This document shows, one piece after another, positions 1 to 6,374 of a DNA stretch of 9,176 bases. Below the pieces are notes generated by a model. The model made no database searches, was not told the origin of the DNA, and worked only from the letters and a program-made list of their open reading frames with translations. Origin of the DNA: an uncultured beta proteobacterium (GTDB lineage Bacteria > Pseudomonadota > Gammaproteobacteria > Burkholderiales > Rhodocyclaceae); contig CAIXAY010000340.1 of assembly GCA_903917505.1 (NCBI GenBank), forward strand, positions 1 to 9,176. The letters run 5' to 3'. The position numbers and the translations under genes were made by a program. How positions within the stretch are numbered: position 1 is the first letter of the stretch; each line of letters starts with the position of its first letter.

Positions 1-1008
1 GCTCACCTGAGCGGACAAGGCACGCTCGCCGAATGCCCGGTCGCCGCGGCGGGGGCAGCGGAGAGTATCAGTATCATCGACCTCGCCGACGTGCGCGGCC
101 AGACGCAGGCCAAGCGCGCGCTGGAGATCGCCGCAGCCGGCGAACATTCGATGCTGCTCGTCGGCCCGCCGGGCAGCGGCAAGTCGATGCTCGCCACGCG
201 GCTGCCTGGCCTGCTGCCGCCAATGACGCGGGAGGCGGCGCTCGAATCGGCTGCGGTGCTGTCGCTCGCCGGACGGTTTCACCCCGATCAGTTTGGCCGC
301 CATCCTTATCGCGCGCCGCATCATACGGCGTCGTCGGCGGCGCTCGTCGGTGGCGGCGGCGTGCCGCGGCCGGGCGAGATTTCGCTCGCGCACCAGGGTG
401 TTCTTTTTCTCGACGAACCCTCCGAGTTCGACCGCCGCGTTCTCGAAGCGCTGCGCGAACCGCTCGAGAACGGCCGCATCCACATTTCGCGCGCAGCGCG
501 GCAGGCCGAATTTCCAGCGCGGTTTCAGCTCGTCGCGGCGATGAATCCGTGCCCCTGCGGCCATCTCGGCGACGCCGGCGGCAAATGCCGATGCACGCCT
601 GATCAGGTCCTGCGCTATCGCGGCAAACTCTCCGGCCCGCTGCTCGACCGCATCGACCTGCAAGTCGACGTGCCGGCGCTGCCCGCCAAAGCGCTGCAAG
701 GCGCTGCCGATGGCGAGCCGTCGGAGGCCGTTCGCCGTCGCGTCGTCGCGGCCCGCGAGCGCCAGCAACTGCGTCAGGGCAAGCCCAACGCGCGCCTGTC
801 GAACAAGGAGATCGACAGGCATTGCCAAGCCGATGCGGCCGGTGCGGCCTTGCTCAAGCAGGCGCTCTCCCGCCTCAATCTGTCGGCACGCGCTTATCAT
901 CGCGTGCTGCGCGTCGCGCGCAGCATCGCCGACCTGGCCGGCAGCGACGCCATCGCCTCATCCCACATCGCCGAGGCGGTGCAATATCGCCGCTACGCAA
1001 AGGACTGA
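1..1008 (+). CDS. comM: ComM/YifB-family Mg-chelatase-like AAA+ ATPase (5' end outside window)
   Basis: The reading frame is open from base 1 to a TGA at 1006-1008 and encodes 335 residues. About 165 N-terminal residues (the LonB/S5-like domain of a roughly 500-residue family) lie off the left edge. Visible in order are a Walker A GPPGSGKS at window residues 55-62, the family motif YRAPHHTAS near residue 103, Walker B VLFLDE ending at residue 139, and the family cysteine cluster CPCG...CRC (Cys184, 186, 196, 198). These are followed by SGPLLDRIDL and a C-terminal Mg_chelatase_C-type helical region ending in YRRYAKD. The family is known as a hexameric helicase that promotes branch migration when transformed DNA is integrated in competent bacteria; this role is from family knowledge. 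Residues after Walker B read DEPSEF where the family usually has DELPEF. The downstream exporter starts one base after the stop, so the two are probably cotranscribed. Confidence 0.93.
   Translation, partial: AHLSGQGTLAECPVAAAGAAESISIIDLADVRGQTQAKRALEIAAAGEHSMLLVGPPGSGKSMLATRLPGLLPPMTREAALESAAVLSLAGRFHPDQFGRHPYRAPHHTASSAALVGGGGVPRPGEISLAHQGVLFLDEPSEFDRRVLEALREPLENGRIHISRAARQAEFPARFQLVAAMNPCPCGHLGDAGGKCRCTPDQVLRYRGKLSGPLLDRIDLQVDVPALPAKALQGAADGEPSEAVRRRVVAARERQQLRQGKPNARLSNKEIDRHCQADAAGAALLKQALSRLNLSARAYHRVLRVARSIADLAGSDAIASSHIAEAVQYRRYAKD
999..1004 (+). promoter_or_regulatory. Ribosome binding site inside the comM 3' end, setting the TTG start of the MFS gene
   Basis: AAAGGA lies five bases upstream of TTG at 1010-1012, overlapping the last comM codons. 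No ATG or GTG in the MFS frame lies near the expected N-terminus; the next ATG codons fall inside transmembrane segments. The spacing therefore supports TTG and suggests translational coupling to comM. Confidence 0.7.
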
Positions 1009-1009
1009 C

Positions 1010-2218
1010 TTGAATCAGACAGCAACCACGCCGCCGCGCGCCATCTCGCTGCTGCTCGCCGCGCTCGGCGCCCTCGGCCCGTTTTCCATCGACACCTATC
1101 TGCCATCGTTCATCGACATCGGCCGCAGCCTGCACGCGAGCCCGCTGCAAGTGCAGCAGACGCTGACCGCCTACCTGATTCCGTTTGCCATCATGGCCTT
1201 GTGGCATGGCGCGATTTCCGACGCGCTCGGCCGCCGGCGCGTGCTGCTGGTGACCCTGGCGCGGTTTGGCCTCGCGACGCTCGGCTGCGTGTTCGCGACG
1301 CGCATCGAGCATCTGTGGGCGCTGCGCGCGCTGCAAGGCATGTCGGCCGGCGCCGGCATCGTCATCAGCCGGGCCATCGTCCGCGATCTCTTCGACGGGC
1401 CGGCGGCGCACCGCCTGATGGCGCATATCACGATGATGTTCGCCATCGCGCCGGCGCTCGCCCCGGTGATCGGCGGCCGTCTGCAATCCCTGTTCGGCTG
1501 GCGTTCGATATTCGCTTTCCTGGTGCTGATGACCGTGATCCTCTGGGTCGCCTGCTGGCGGCTGCTGCCGGAAACGCTGCCGGTGCAGCGCCGGCAACCG
1601 CTGCATCCGGGCTATCTTGCGCGCACCTACTGGAAAGTGCTGACCTCGCCGGCCTTTCTCCTGGCCTGCGCCGGGCTGGCCTTCAACTTTGGCGCTTTCT
1701 TCATTTACGTGATGTCGGCGCCGGTTTTCCTGATCCGCCATCTCGGTGTTTCGGAAACGGGTTTCCTCTGGCTGTTCGGTCCGGCGATGGCCGGGCTGAT
1801 GTCGGGTTCCTGGGTCTCGGGCCGGCTCGCCGGAATCTTCTCGCTGCGCCAGACCATCGTCTGCGGCTACTGGGTCATGGCCAGCGCGGCGCTGATCAAC
1901 ATCGGCCTCAACCTGTGGCTGCCGCCGATGCTGCCGTGGAGCATCGCGCCGATCTTCGTGTATACCTTCGGCATGTCGATGGCGATTCCCTGCCTGACCT
2001 TGCTGGCGCTCGATCCCTTTCCCAAGCAGCGCGGCCTGGCGGCGTCCTGTCAGATGTTCCTGCAGGCCGGATTCAACGGCCTCGTCGCCGGCGTCATCGC
2101 GCCGCTGCTCTGGGATTCGACGCGCACCCTGGCCTTCGGCATGGGCGCCCTGATGCTGATCGGCGGGACGTCGGCGTGGCTGCACCACCGGCTGACCGGC
2201 CGGCAGCGCGCCGCCTAG
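1010..2218 (+). CDS. Bcr/CflA-family MFS multidrug exporter
   Basis: This gene encodes 402 residues, the usual length for Bcr/CflA transporters, with about 12 hydrophobic segments and hence an inner-membrane location. The family exports drugs such as bicyclomycin, chloramphenicol or florfenicol by proton antiport; the substrate here cannot be told from sequence. Seen directly are TM1 with the family Asp in SIDTYLP (Asp28), the MFS loop 2-3 motif A GAISDALGRRR (residues 67-77), RALQGMSAGAG (from Arg106), and RAIVRD (121-126), followed by a Pro/Gly-rich TM5 stretch APALAPVIGG typical of antiporters. I chose the TTG at 1010 because it has a good ribosome binding site and gives the family N-terminus. 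The same frame is open further upstream, but that part overlaps comM out of frame and has no MFS character. It follows comM by one base and converges on the HicA-like gene with no visible terminator in the 11-bp gap. Confidence 0.9.
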   Translation: MNQTATTPPRAISLLLAALGALGPFSIDTYLPSFIDIGRSLHASPLQVQQTLTAYLIPFAIMALWHGAISDALGRRRVLLVTLARFGLATLGCVFATRIEHLWALRALQGMSAGAGIVISRAIVRDLFDGPAAHRLMAHITMMFAIAPALAPVIGGRLQSLFGWRSIFAFLVLMTVILWVACWRLLPETLPVQRRQPLHPGYLARTYWKVLTSPAFLLACAGLAFNFGAFFIYVMSAPVFLIRHLGVSETGFLWLFGPAMAGLMSGSWVSGRLAGIFSLRQTIVCGYWVMASAALINIGLNLWLPPMLPWSIAPIFVYTFGMSMAIPCLTLLALDPFPKQRGLAASCQMFLQAGFNGLVAGVIAPLLWDSTRTLAFGMGALMLIGGTSAWLHHRLTGRQRAA

Positions 2219-2229
2219 CGGGCTGTCCC

Positions 2230-2511
2230 CTATTCCTTCAGGCTCGCTTCGTAGCTCGAGAGCGTCACGCCGGCGTGCGCGAGGAATTCGCGTATCTGTT
2301 TGATCTCGAGCTTCGGGCAGGTCGAGCTGTTGTGCGGGTGATGCAGGAAGATTTCAATGCGGTTGAGAACGATGCGGAAGCGCGCGCCATGCGCCGATTC
2401 GATGGTCGCGCCGAGGTGCAGCAGCAGCGATTCGATTTCGCGCCAGTGGATGTTGGCGGAGAGCGGTTCGTGGTAAATCGCCTGCAGCAGGTGCAGATGT
2501 TTGTGACTCAT
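2230..2511 (-). CDS. Solitary HicA-like (YcfA-type) small protein
   Basis: This 93-residue protein starts at the ATG at 2511. A GTG at 2523 is in frame, but the strong GGAGG at 2517-2521 fits the ATG with a 5-nt spacer. The fold pattern resembles the HicA toxin domain: an N-terminal helix (WREIESLLLHLG, residues 23-34), a beta-hairpin region (GARFRIVLNRIEIFLHHPH, 42-60), and a C-terminal helix (IKQIREFLAHAGVT). HicA toxins are mRNA interferases with a catalytic His in a G-x-H motif on the first strand. Here that place reads GARF, so the His appears replaced by Arg, though a His-rich stretch follows the second strand. No HicB antitoxin gene is adjacent on either strand. It may be a non-toxic RNA-binding relative. 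It lies 82 bp downstream of livF on the same strand and could be cotranscribed. Family assignment is by pattern memory and is moderate. Confidence 0.62.
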   Translation of the reverse strand: MSHKHLHLLQAIYHEPLSANIHWREIESLLLHLGATIESAHGARFRIVLNRIEIFLHHPHNSSTCPKLEIKQIREFLAHAGVTLSSYEASLKE

Positions 2512-2516
2512 GCCAA

Positions 2517-2521
2517 CCTCC
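2517..2521 (-). promoter_or_regulatory. Ribosome binding site of the HicA-like gene
   Basis: On the - strand GGAGG is followed by five bases and then ATG at 2511. This decides between that ATG and the in-frame GTG four codons upstream at 2523, whose own upstream bases carry no good Shine-Dalgarno match. Confidence 0.75.
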
Positions 2522-2536
2522 ACGGGGCGCTTGATC

Positions 2537-2569
2537 GCGCAGAAAAGTTATGCAAACGCTATTCTGCGC
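2537..2569. repeat. 8-bp perfect inverted repeat upstream of the HicA-like gene
   Basis: GCGCAGAA at 2537-2544 is matched by its exact reverse complement TTCTGCGC at 2562-2569, separated by a 17-bp AT-rich spacer. It occupies the 82-bp gap between livF and the HicA-like gene, about 26 bp upstream of the latter's start codon. No T-tract follows on the - strand, so it is not a typical livF terminator. It could be an operator dyad over a weak promoter or a leader hairpin; function is unproven. Confidence 0.45.
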
Positions 2570-2593
2570 TCTCCGGTGGAGGCCGGCAAATGG

Positions 2594-3301
2594 TCACATG
2601 CCGAGATAGGCCTTCTTGACGTCTTCGTTGTTGAGCAGATTGTCGGCGCGGTCTTCGAGCGTGATCGCGCCGTTCTCCATGACGTAGCCGCGATGCGCGA
2701 TCTTGAGCGCCTGATTGGCGTTCTGCTCGACGAGAAAAACCGTGGTGTTGCTCTCGGCGTTGATCTTGCGGATGATCTCGAAGATCTGCTTGATGATCAA
2801 GGGCGCGAGGCCAAGCGAAGGCTCGTCGAGCAGCAGCAGGGCGGGGCGCGCCAAGAGCGCGCGCGAAATGGCGAGCATCTGCTGTTCGCCGCCGGAGAGC
2901 GTGCCGCCGGCCTGCTGGCGGCGTTTTCCGAGGATGGGGAAACGCGCGAAAATTTCGTCCACGTCGCTCTTGATGCCGGCCTTGTCCTGGCGCAGGTAGG
3001 CGCCCATCTCGAGGTTCTCGAGGACGCTCATCTGCGGGAAGATGTGCCGTCCTTCGGGGACCTGGCAGATGCCCAGGGTGACGATTCTTTCGGCGCTCAG
3101 CCGATGGATCGGCTGGCCGCGGAAAAGGATTTCACCGTGGCGCGGCGGCGTCACGCCGCAGATCGACATGAGCGTCGTGCTCTTGCCGGCGCCGTTGGCG
3201 CCGATCAGAGTGACGATCTCGCCCTCGCGGATCGCGAGCGAGACTTTCTTGAGCGCCTGGATGTTGCCGTAGAAAGTCTGGATACTGCGCACTTCAAGCA
3301 T
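2594..3301 (-). CDS. livF: Branched-chain amino acid ABC transporter ATPase LivF
   Basis: LivF is one of two nucleotide-binding subunits that power branched-chain amino acid import at the cytoplasmic face of LivHM. Its 235 residues match the family length. Visible are Walker A GANGAGKST (34-42), the Q-loop region GICQVPEGRHIFP with Gln80, the ABC signature LSGGE (135-139) and Walker B LLLLDE (155-160). The switch position is VEQN, with Gln193 where most ABC ATPases carry His, a pattern I recall as usual for LivF. The ATG at 3301 is preceded by AGGAA. The start overlaps the 3' end of livG by 8 bp (3294-3301), which implies translational coupling. It is the last gene of the liv permease cluster; I see no U-tracted hairpin after its TGA. 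Confidence 0.95.
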   Translation of the reverse strand: MLEVRSIQTFYGNIQALKKVSLAIREGEIVTLIGANGAGKSTTLMSICGVTPPRHGEILFRGQPIHRLSAERIVTLGICQVPEGRHIFPQMSVLENLEMGAYLRQDKAGIKSDVDEIFARFPILGKRRQQAGGTLSGGEQQMLAISRALLARPALLLLDEPSLGLAPLIIKQIFEIIRKINAESNTTVFLVEQNANQALKIAHRGYVMENGAITLEDRADNLLNNEDVKKAYLGM

Positions 3302-4088
3302 GGGCTTCCTCGCCGAGATAGGCTTCGATGACGCGCGGATTTTCCTTGATCTCGCGCGGCGTTCCCTGGGCGATTTCCTTGCCGTACTCCATCACGTAAA
3401 TGCGGTCCGAAATATTCATCACCAGCTTCATGTCGTGCTCGATCAGCAGGATCGCGACCTTTTCCTCGGCGCGGATGCGCATGATCAGCGTGTCGAGTTC
3501 GTGCGTCTCCTGCGGATTCATTCCGGCCGCCGGTTCGTCGAGCAGCAGCAGGAAGGGCGAGGTGGCGAGCGCACGCGCGATCTCCAGGCGGCGCTGCGCG
3601 CCGTACGAGAGGTTGGCGGAAAACTCGTCGGCGACCTCGGCGAGGCCGACCTTCTGCAACAGCCGGTAACTCTCGGCGACGGTCTCGCGCGTCTCGCGCA
3701 CCGACTTCCTCGTGTGCAGGATGGCGTCGAGTATCGTCGTGCTGGTGCGGCAGTGGCGGCCGATCATCACGTTCTCGAGCACGGTCATGGCCGGGAACAG
3801 GCGGATGTTCTGGAAGGTGCGCGCCATGCCGAGGCTGGTGATGCTATTGGCCTTCATGCCGTTGATGCGCCGGCTCTGCGCCCCGGGCAGGTGGATCACG
3901 ACGTCGCCGGCGGTCGGCTCGTAAATGCCGGTGATGCAGTTGAAGACCGTGGTCTTGCCGGCGCCGTTCGGCCCGATCAGCGCCACGATCTCGCCGGCGT
4001 AAATCGAAAAGCCGACATTGTCGGCAGCGCGCAGGCCGCCGAAATCCATCGTCAGGCCGGTGACTTCGAGCAGCTTGTCATTTTCCAT
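3294..4088 (-). CDS. livG: Branched-chain amino acid ABC transporter ATPase LivG
   Basis: LivG is the second ATPase subunit, partner of LivF. It has 264 residues from the ATG at 4088. Visible are Walker A GPNGAGKTT (39-47), the Q-loop MARTFQNIRLFP (Gln93), the LivG-type signature LSYGAQRRLEIARAL (from residue 160), Walker B LLLLDE (180-185) followed by PAAGMNPQET, and the switch His218 in LLIEHDMKLVM. The insertion around residues 110-140 between the Q-loop and the signature is typical of LivG and explains its greater length than LivF. An alternative ATG six bases upstream (4094) is less likely because GGAGG at 4097-4101 would be only two bases away. The gene overlaps livM by 11 bp at its start and livF by 8 bp at its end. 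Confidence 0.95.
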   Translation of the reverse strand: MENDKLLEVTGLTMDFGGLRAADNVGFSIYAGEIVALIGPNGAGKTTVFNCITGIYEPTAGDVVIHLPGAQSRRINGMKANSITSLGMARTFQNIRLFPAMTVLENVMIGRHCRTSTTILDAILHTRKSVRETRETVAESYRLLQKVGLAEVADEFSANLSYGAQRRLEIARALATSPFLLLLDEPAAGMNPQETHELDTLIMRIRAEEKVAILLIEHDMKLVMNISDRIYVMEYGKEIAQGTPREIKENPRVIEAYLGEEAHA

Positions 4089-5319
4089 GCGCATCGCCTC
4101 CGTCGACCGGAGCGCGTTCGTACTTGCGCCGCAAATTGCTGATCAGTCCCTGCGGGCGGAAGATCATCATCAGCACCATCACCGCGCCGAACACCAGCAT
4201 GCGGTACTCGGCGACGGCGCGCAGGTATTCGGGCAAGAGCTTCAAGGCCAGCGCCGCGATGATCACCCCGAGGATGGAACCCATGCCGCCGAGCACGACC
4301 ATCGACAGGATCATCGCCGAATCCATGAAGGTGAAGCTGTCGGGGTTGATGAAGTTGTTGTGCGCGGCGAAGATCACGCCGACGAGCCCGGCCCAGAACG
4401 CCCCGAGCGCGTAAGCCGAGAGCTTGGTGCGGGCCATGTCGACGCCCATCGCGACGCAGGCGATTTCATCTTCGCGCAGCGCCATCCAGGCCCAGCCGAT
4501 GCGCGAGTTCTTGAGCCGGTTGGTGACGAAGATGGTCAGCGCGACCAAGGCCAGCACGATGTAATAGCTGTACAGGGATTTCTCGCGGCCGTCGAGCGCG
4601 AGGCCGAAGAAATCGGGGCGCGGGATGCCGGCGATGCCGGCGGCGCCGCCGAACAGCGTTTCCGAATTCTCGAGCACGATCTTGGTGATCGAGCCGAAAC
4701 CGAGGGTGACGATCGCCAGGTAGTCGCCGCGCAGGCGCAGGATCGGAAAGCCGAGCACGATGCCGAAGAACATTGCCATCACGCCGCCGAGCGGCAGGCA
4801 GGTCCAGAAGCCGAGGTCGAAATTGCGCGCCAGCAGCGCGTAGGTATAGGCGCCGACCGCGAAGAAAGCGATGTAGCCGAGATCGAGCAGCCCGGCGAGG
4901 CCGACGGTGATGTTGAGGCCGAGGCCGAGGACGACGAAGATCAGCGCGCTGACCATGATGTTGACGTGATAGAAATTCTGGCTGGTCGACACGGCCCATG
5001 GAAAGACCAGCGCCGCAGCCACCGCGATCAGCAGCAGCCGGCGGCTCAGCACCGGGTCGTCGGAGAGGCGCTGCGCCCACGAGAGTCTTTCGAGCAGCGG
5101 CCGTCCGGCGGCGATGCCCGGCGCCTGGCGCGCCGCGCGGCGCTCGGTCGAGACGCGCCAGAACCAGGCAATGGCGAAGGCGCAGAAGCCGACCCAGAGC
5201 ATGTTGGCCCAGCGCCATTCGATTTCGTGATTGAGCGTATTGACCCTGACCACCATCAGCGGCAGGGCGAGGAACATGAACCACAGGCCGATGATCAGCG
5301 AACGTTTGAAGTGTGCCAT
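4078..5319 (-). CDS. livM: Branched-chain amino acid ABC transporter permease LivM
   Basis: LivM is one of the two inner-membrane permease subunits forming the Leu/Ile/Val translocation path with LivH. It has 413 residues, close to the roughly 425 of the E. coli protein. The first 115 or so residues carry the extra LivM N-terminal region, with hydrophobic segments near 7-25, 38-54 and 95-111 and a basic, Pro/Arg-rich loop between them. The conserved core begins at about residue 118, with LGLGLNITVGLAGLLDLG, and continues with FPILRLRGDYLAIVTLGFG (191-209). The cytoplasmic coupling loop that docks on the ATPases is GWAWMALREDEIACVAMGVD (275-294), followed by VLGGMGSILG (342-351) and FRPQGLI near the end. 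The ATG at 5319 begins three bases after the livH stop and has AAGG about eight bases upstream. The 3' end overlaps livG. Confidence 0.94.
   Translation of the reverse strand: MAHFKRSLIIGLWFMFLALPLMVVRVNTLNHEIEWRWANMLWVGFCAFAIAWFWRVSTERRAARQAPGIAAGRPLLERLSWAQRLSDDPVLSRRLLLIAVAAALVFPWAVSTSQNFYHVNIMVSALIFVVLGLGLNITVGLAGLLDLGYIAFFAVGAYTYALLARNFDLGFWTCLPLGGVMAMFFGIVLGFPILRLRGDYLAIVTLGFGSITKIVLENSETLFGGAAGIAGIPRPDFFGLALDGREKSLYSYYIVLALVALTIFVTNRLKNSRIGWAWMALREDEIACVAMGVDMARTKLSAYALGAFWAGLVGVIFAAHNNFINPDSFTFMDSAMILSMVVLGGMGSILGVIIAALALKLLPEYLRAVAEYRMLVFGAVMVLMMIFRPQGLISNLRRKYERAPVDGGDAHGK
4097..4101 (-). promoter_or_regulatory. Ribosome binding site of livG, inside livM
   Basis: On the - strand GGAGG is followed by eight bases and then ATG at 4088; the competing ATG at 4094 would be only two bases away. 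It lies within the last livM codons, consistent with translational coupling. Confidence 0.7.
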
Positions 5320-5322
5320 GGC

Positions 5323-6231
5323 TTAAACCTTCTGCTTGACGGCTTTGCCGAGCAGGCCGGCCGGGCGCAGGACAAGAATCAGCACGAGCAGGCCGAAGGC
5401 GAAGACATCCTCGTAGGCGCTCGAGATATAGCCGGCGCCGAGCGTCTCGGCGATGCCGAGCACGAGGCCGCCGAGCACCGCGCCGGGGATGTTGCCGATG
5501 CCGCCGAGCACGGCGGCGGTGAAGGCCTTGATGCCGGCCATGAAGCCGATGGCGCTGTTGATCTGGCCGGTGCGCGAGGCGATCAGCACGCCGGCGATCG
5601 CGGCGAGTGCCGAGCCGAGAATGAAGGTCGCCGAGATCACGCGGTCGACGTTGATGCCGACGAGGCGCGCCATCACCGCGTCCTGTTGCGTCGCGCGCAT
5701 GGCCTTGCCGATGCGCGTATATTTGATCAGCACGGTGAGCGCGATCATGGTCAGCGTCGTCACCACCAGGATCACGAGATCGACCGAACTCACGAAACGC
5801 GAAATCGGCTCCATGAAATCGAAGTCGGAGATCAATTCCGGAAACGGCAGGAAGTCGGGCGTCTGCGCCAGCTGCACGTAGTTCATCAGGAAGATCGAGG
5901 CGCCGATCGCGCTGATCAGCGGCGAGAGGCGCGGCGCGCTGCGCAAGGGGCGGTAGGCGATCTTCTCGAGGGTATAGCCGTAGGCCGCGGCGTAGACGAT
6001 GGCCACGACGCCGGCGAGCAGCAGCACGGTCGCGCCGCCGTAACCGCTCAAGGTCAGCACGCCGGAGACGATGAAAGCGACGAAAGCGCCGATCATGTAG
6101 ATCTCGCCGTGCGCGAAGTTGATTAACTGGATGATGCCGTAGACCATGGTGTAGCCGAGGGCGATCAGGGCATAAATGCTGCCCTTGACCAAGCCGCCGC
6201 AAAGCAGCTCGAAGAAATATTCAAAATCCAT
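5323..6231 (-). CDS. livH: Branched-chain amino acid ABC transporter permease LivH
   Basis: LivH is the second inner-membrane permease subunit. Starting at the ATG at 6231 it has 302 residues, in line with the roughly 308-residue E. coli LivH. Visible are the N-terminal family sequence GLVKGSIYALIALGYTMVYGIIQLINFAHGE (residues 13-43), which contains the first helices, and YRPLR near 93. The cytoplasmic coupling loop is TRIGKAMRATQQDAVMARLVGI (172-193), followed by AVLGGIGNIPGAVLGG (240-255) and a final LRPAGLLGK. The frame stays open 28 codons further upstream to 6315, but that stretch is Arg/Pro-rich, unlike LivH, and lies in the structured intergenic region, so I start at MDFEYFF. Shine-Dalgarno complementarity before 6231 is weak. 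Three bases separate its TAA from livM. Confidence 0.93.
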   Translation of the reverse strand: MDFEYFFELLCGGLVKGSIYALIALGYTMVYGIIQLINFAHGEIYMIGAFVAFIVSGVLTLSGYGGATVLLLAGVVAIVYAAAYGYTLEKIAYRPLRSAPRLSPLISAIGASIFLMNYVQLAQTPDFLPFPELISDFDFMEPISRFVSSVDLVILVVTTLTMIALTVLIKYTRIGKAMRATQQDAVMARLVGINVDRVISATFILGSALAAIAGVLIASRTGQINSAIGFMAGIKAFTAAVLGGIGNIPGAVLGGLVLGIAETLGAGYISSAYEDVFAFGLLVLILVLRPAGLLGKAVKQKV

Positions 6232-6334
6232 GGCTAGACCGCTGGGAAAGTTGTGCTTGATTCTTTTGACTCTTGCCGGCGTCGGCGCCGACCGTGCGCC
6301 GGGCTGTTGCCGCACACGGCACGATGATGAAAAA
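6232..6334 (-). other. livH leader region with dyads
   Basis: Between the livJ terminator and livH lies about 100 bp with no gene on either strand. It holds a perfect 12-bp palindrome GTCGGCGCCGAC at 6281-6292, nested in a 6-bp inverted repeat (CCGGCG at 6276-6281, CGCCGG at 6297-6302), and a GCCG/CGGC pair at 6309-6320. On the - strand these would form competing short hairpins upstream of the livH start. I see no convincing sigma70 promoter here. Confidence 0.4.
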
Positions 6335-6356
6335 CCGGGAGGGCTAGCCCTCCCGG
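6330..6356 (-). terminator. Intrinsic terminator between livJ and livH
   Basis: Positions 6335-6356 are a perfect 22-bp palindrome with 11-bp arms (CCGGGAGGGCT and AGCCCTCCCGG). On the - strand it is followed directly by TTTTT (6334-6330). It begins 18 bases after the livJ TAA, a textbook intrinsic terminator for livJ transcripts. RNA folding would leave a stem of about 9 bp with a small loop. Read-through would feed livHMGF at a lower level than livJ, matching the usual need for excess binding protein. Confidence 0.93.
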
Positions 6357-6374
6357 CCGATGCAGCTTTAGCCC

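Noticed and set aside
710..1009. An upstream extension of the MFS frame into comM
   Set aside because: These 100 codons are a Ser/Arg/Ala-rich shadow of comM; the MFS homology begins at the TTG at 1010.
875..2188. A 437-codon - strand open frame opposite the MFS gene
   Set aside because: The composition is low-complexity Arg/Gln/Glu/His; the + strand frame has the MFS motifs and transmembrane pattern.
2570..2600. A possible livF terminator (CTCC/GGAG mini-hairpin)
   Set aside because: The stem is only 4 bp and no T-tract follows on the - strand.
1201..2619. A 472-codon + strand frame overlapping the MFS gene and crossing the HicA-like gene
   Set aside because: It is an Ala/Arg/Gly-rich shifted frame with no recognisable domain, crossing two better supported genes.
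4018..6126. A 702-codon open frame on the + strand opposite livM and livH
   Set aside because: Its product is dominated by Asp, Glu, His, Arg and Gln in low-complexity order, as expected from the complement of GC-rich membrane-protein codons. The - strand carries clear LivM and LivH motifs.
4466..6202. A 578-codon - strand frame overlapping livM and livH
   Set aside because: It is an Arg/Pro/His-rich out-of-frame shadow of the two permease genes on the same strand; no domain is recognisable.
6232..6315. A 28-residue N-terminal extension of LivH
   Set aside because: It does not resemble LivH, and the 302-residue form from 6231 has the normal length and N-terminus.
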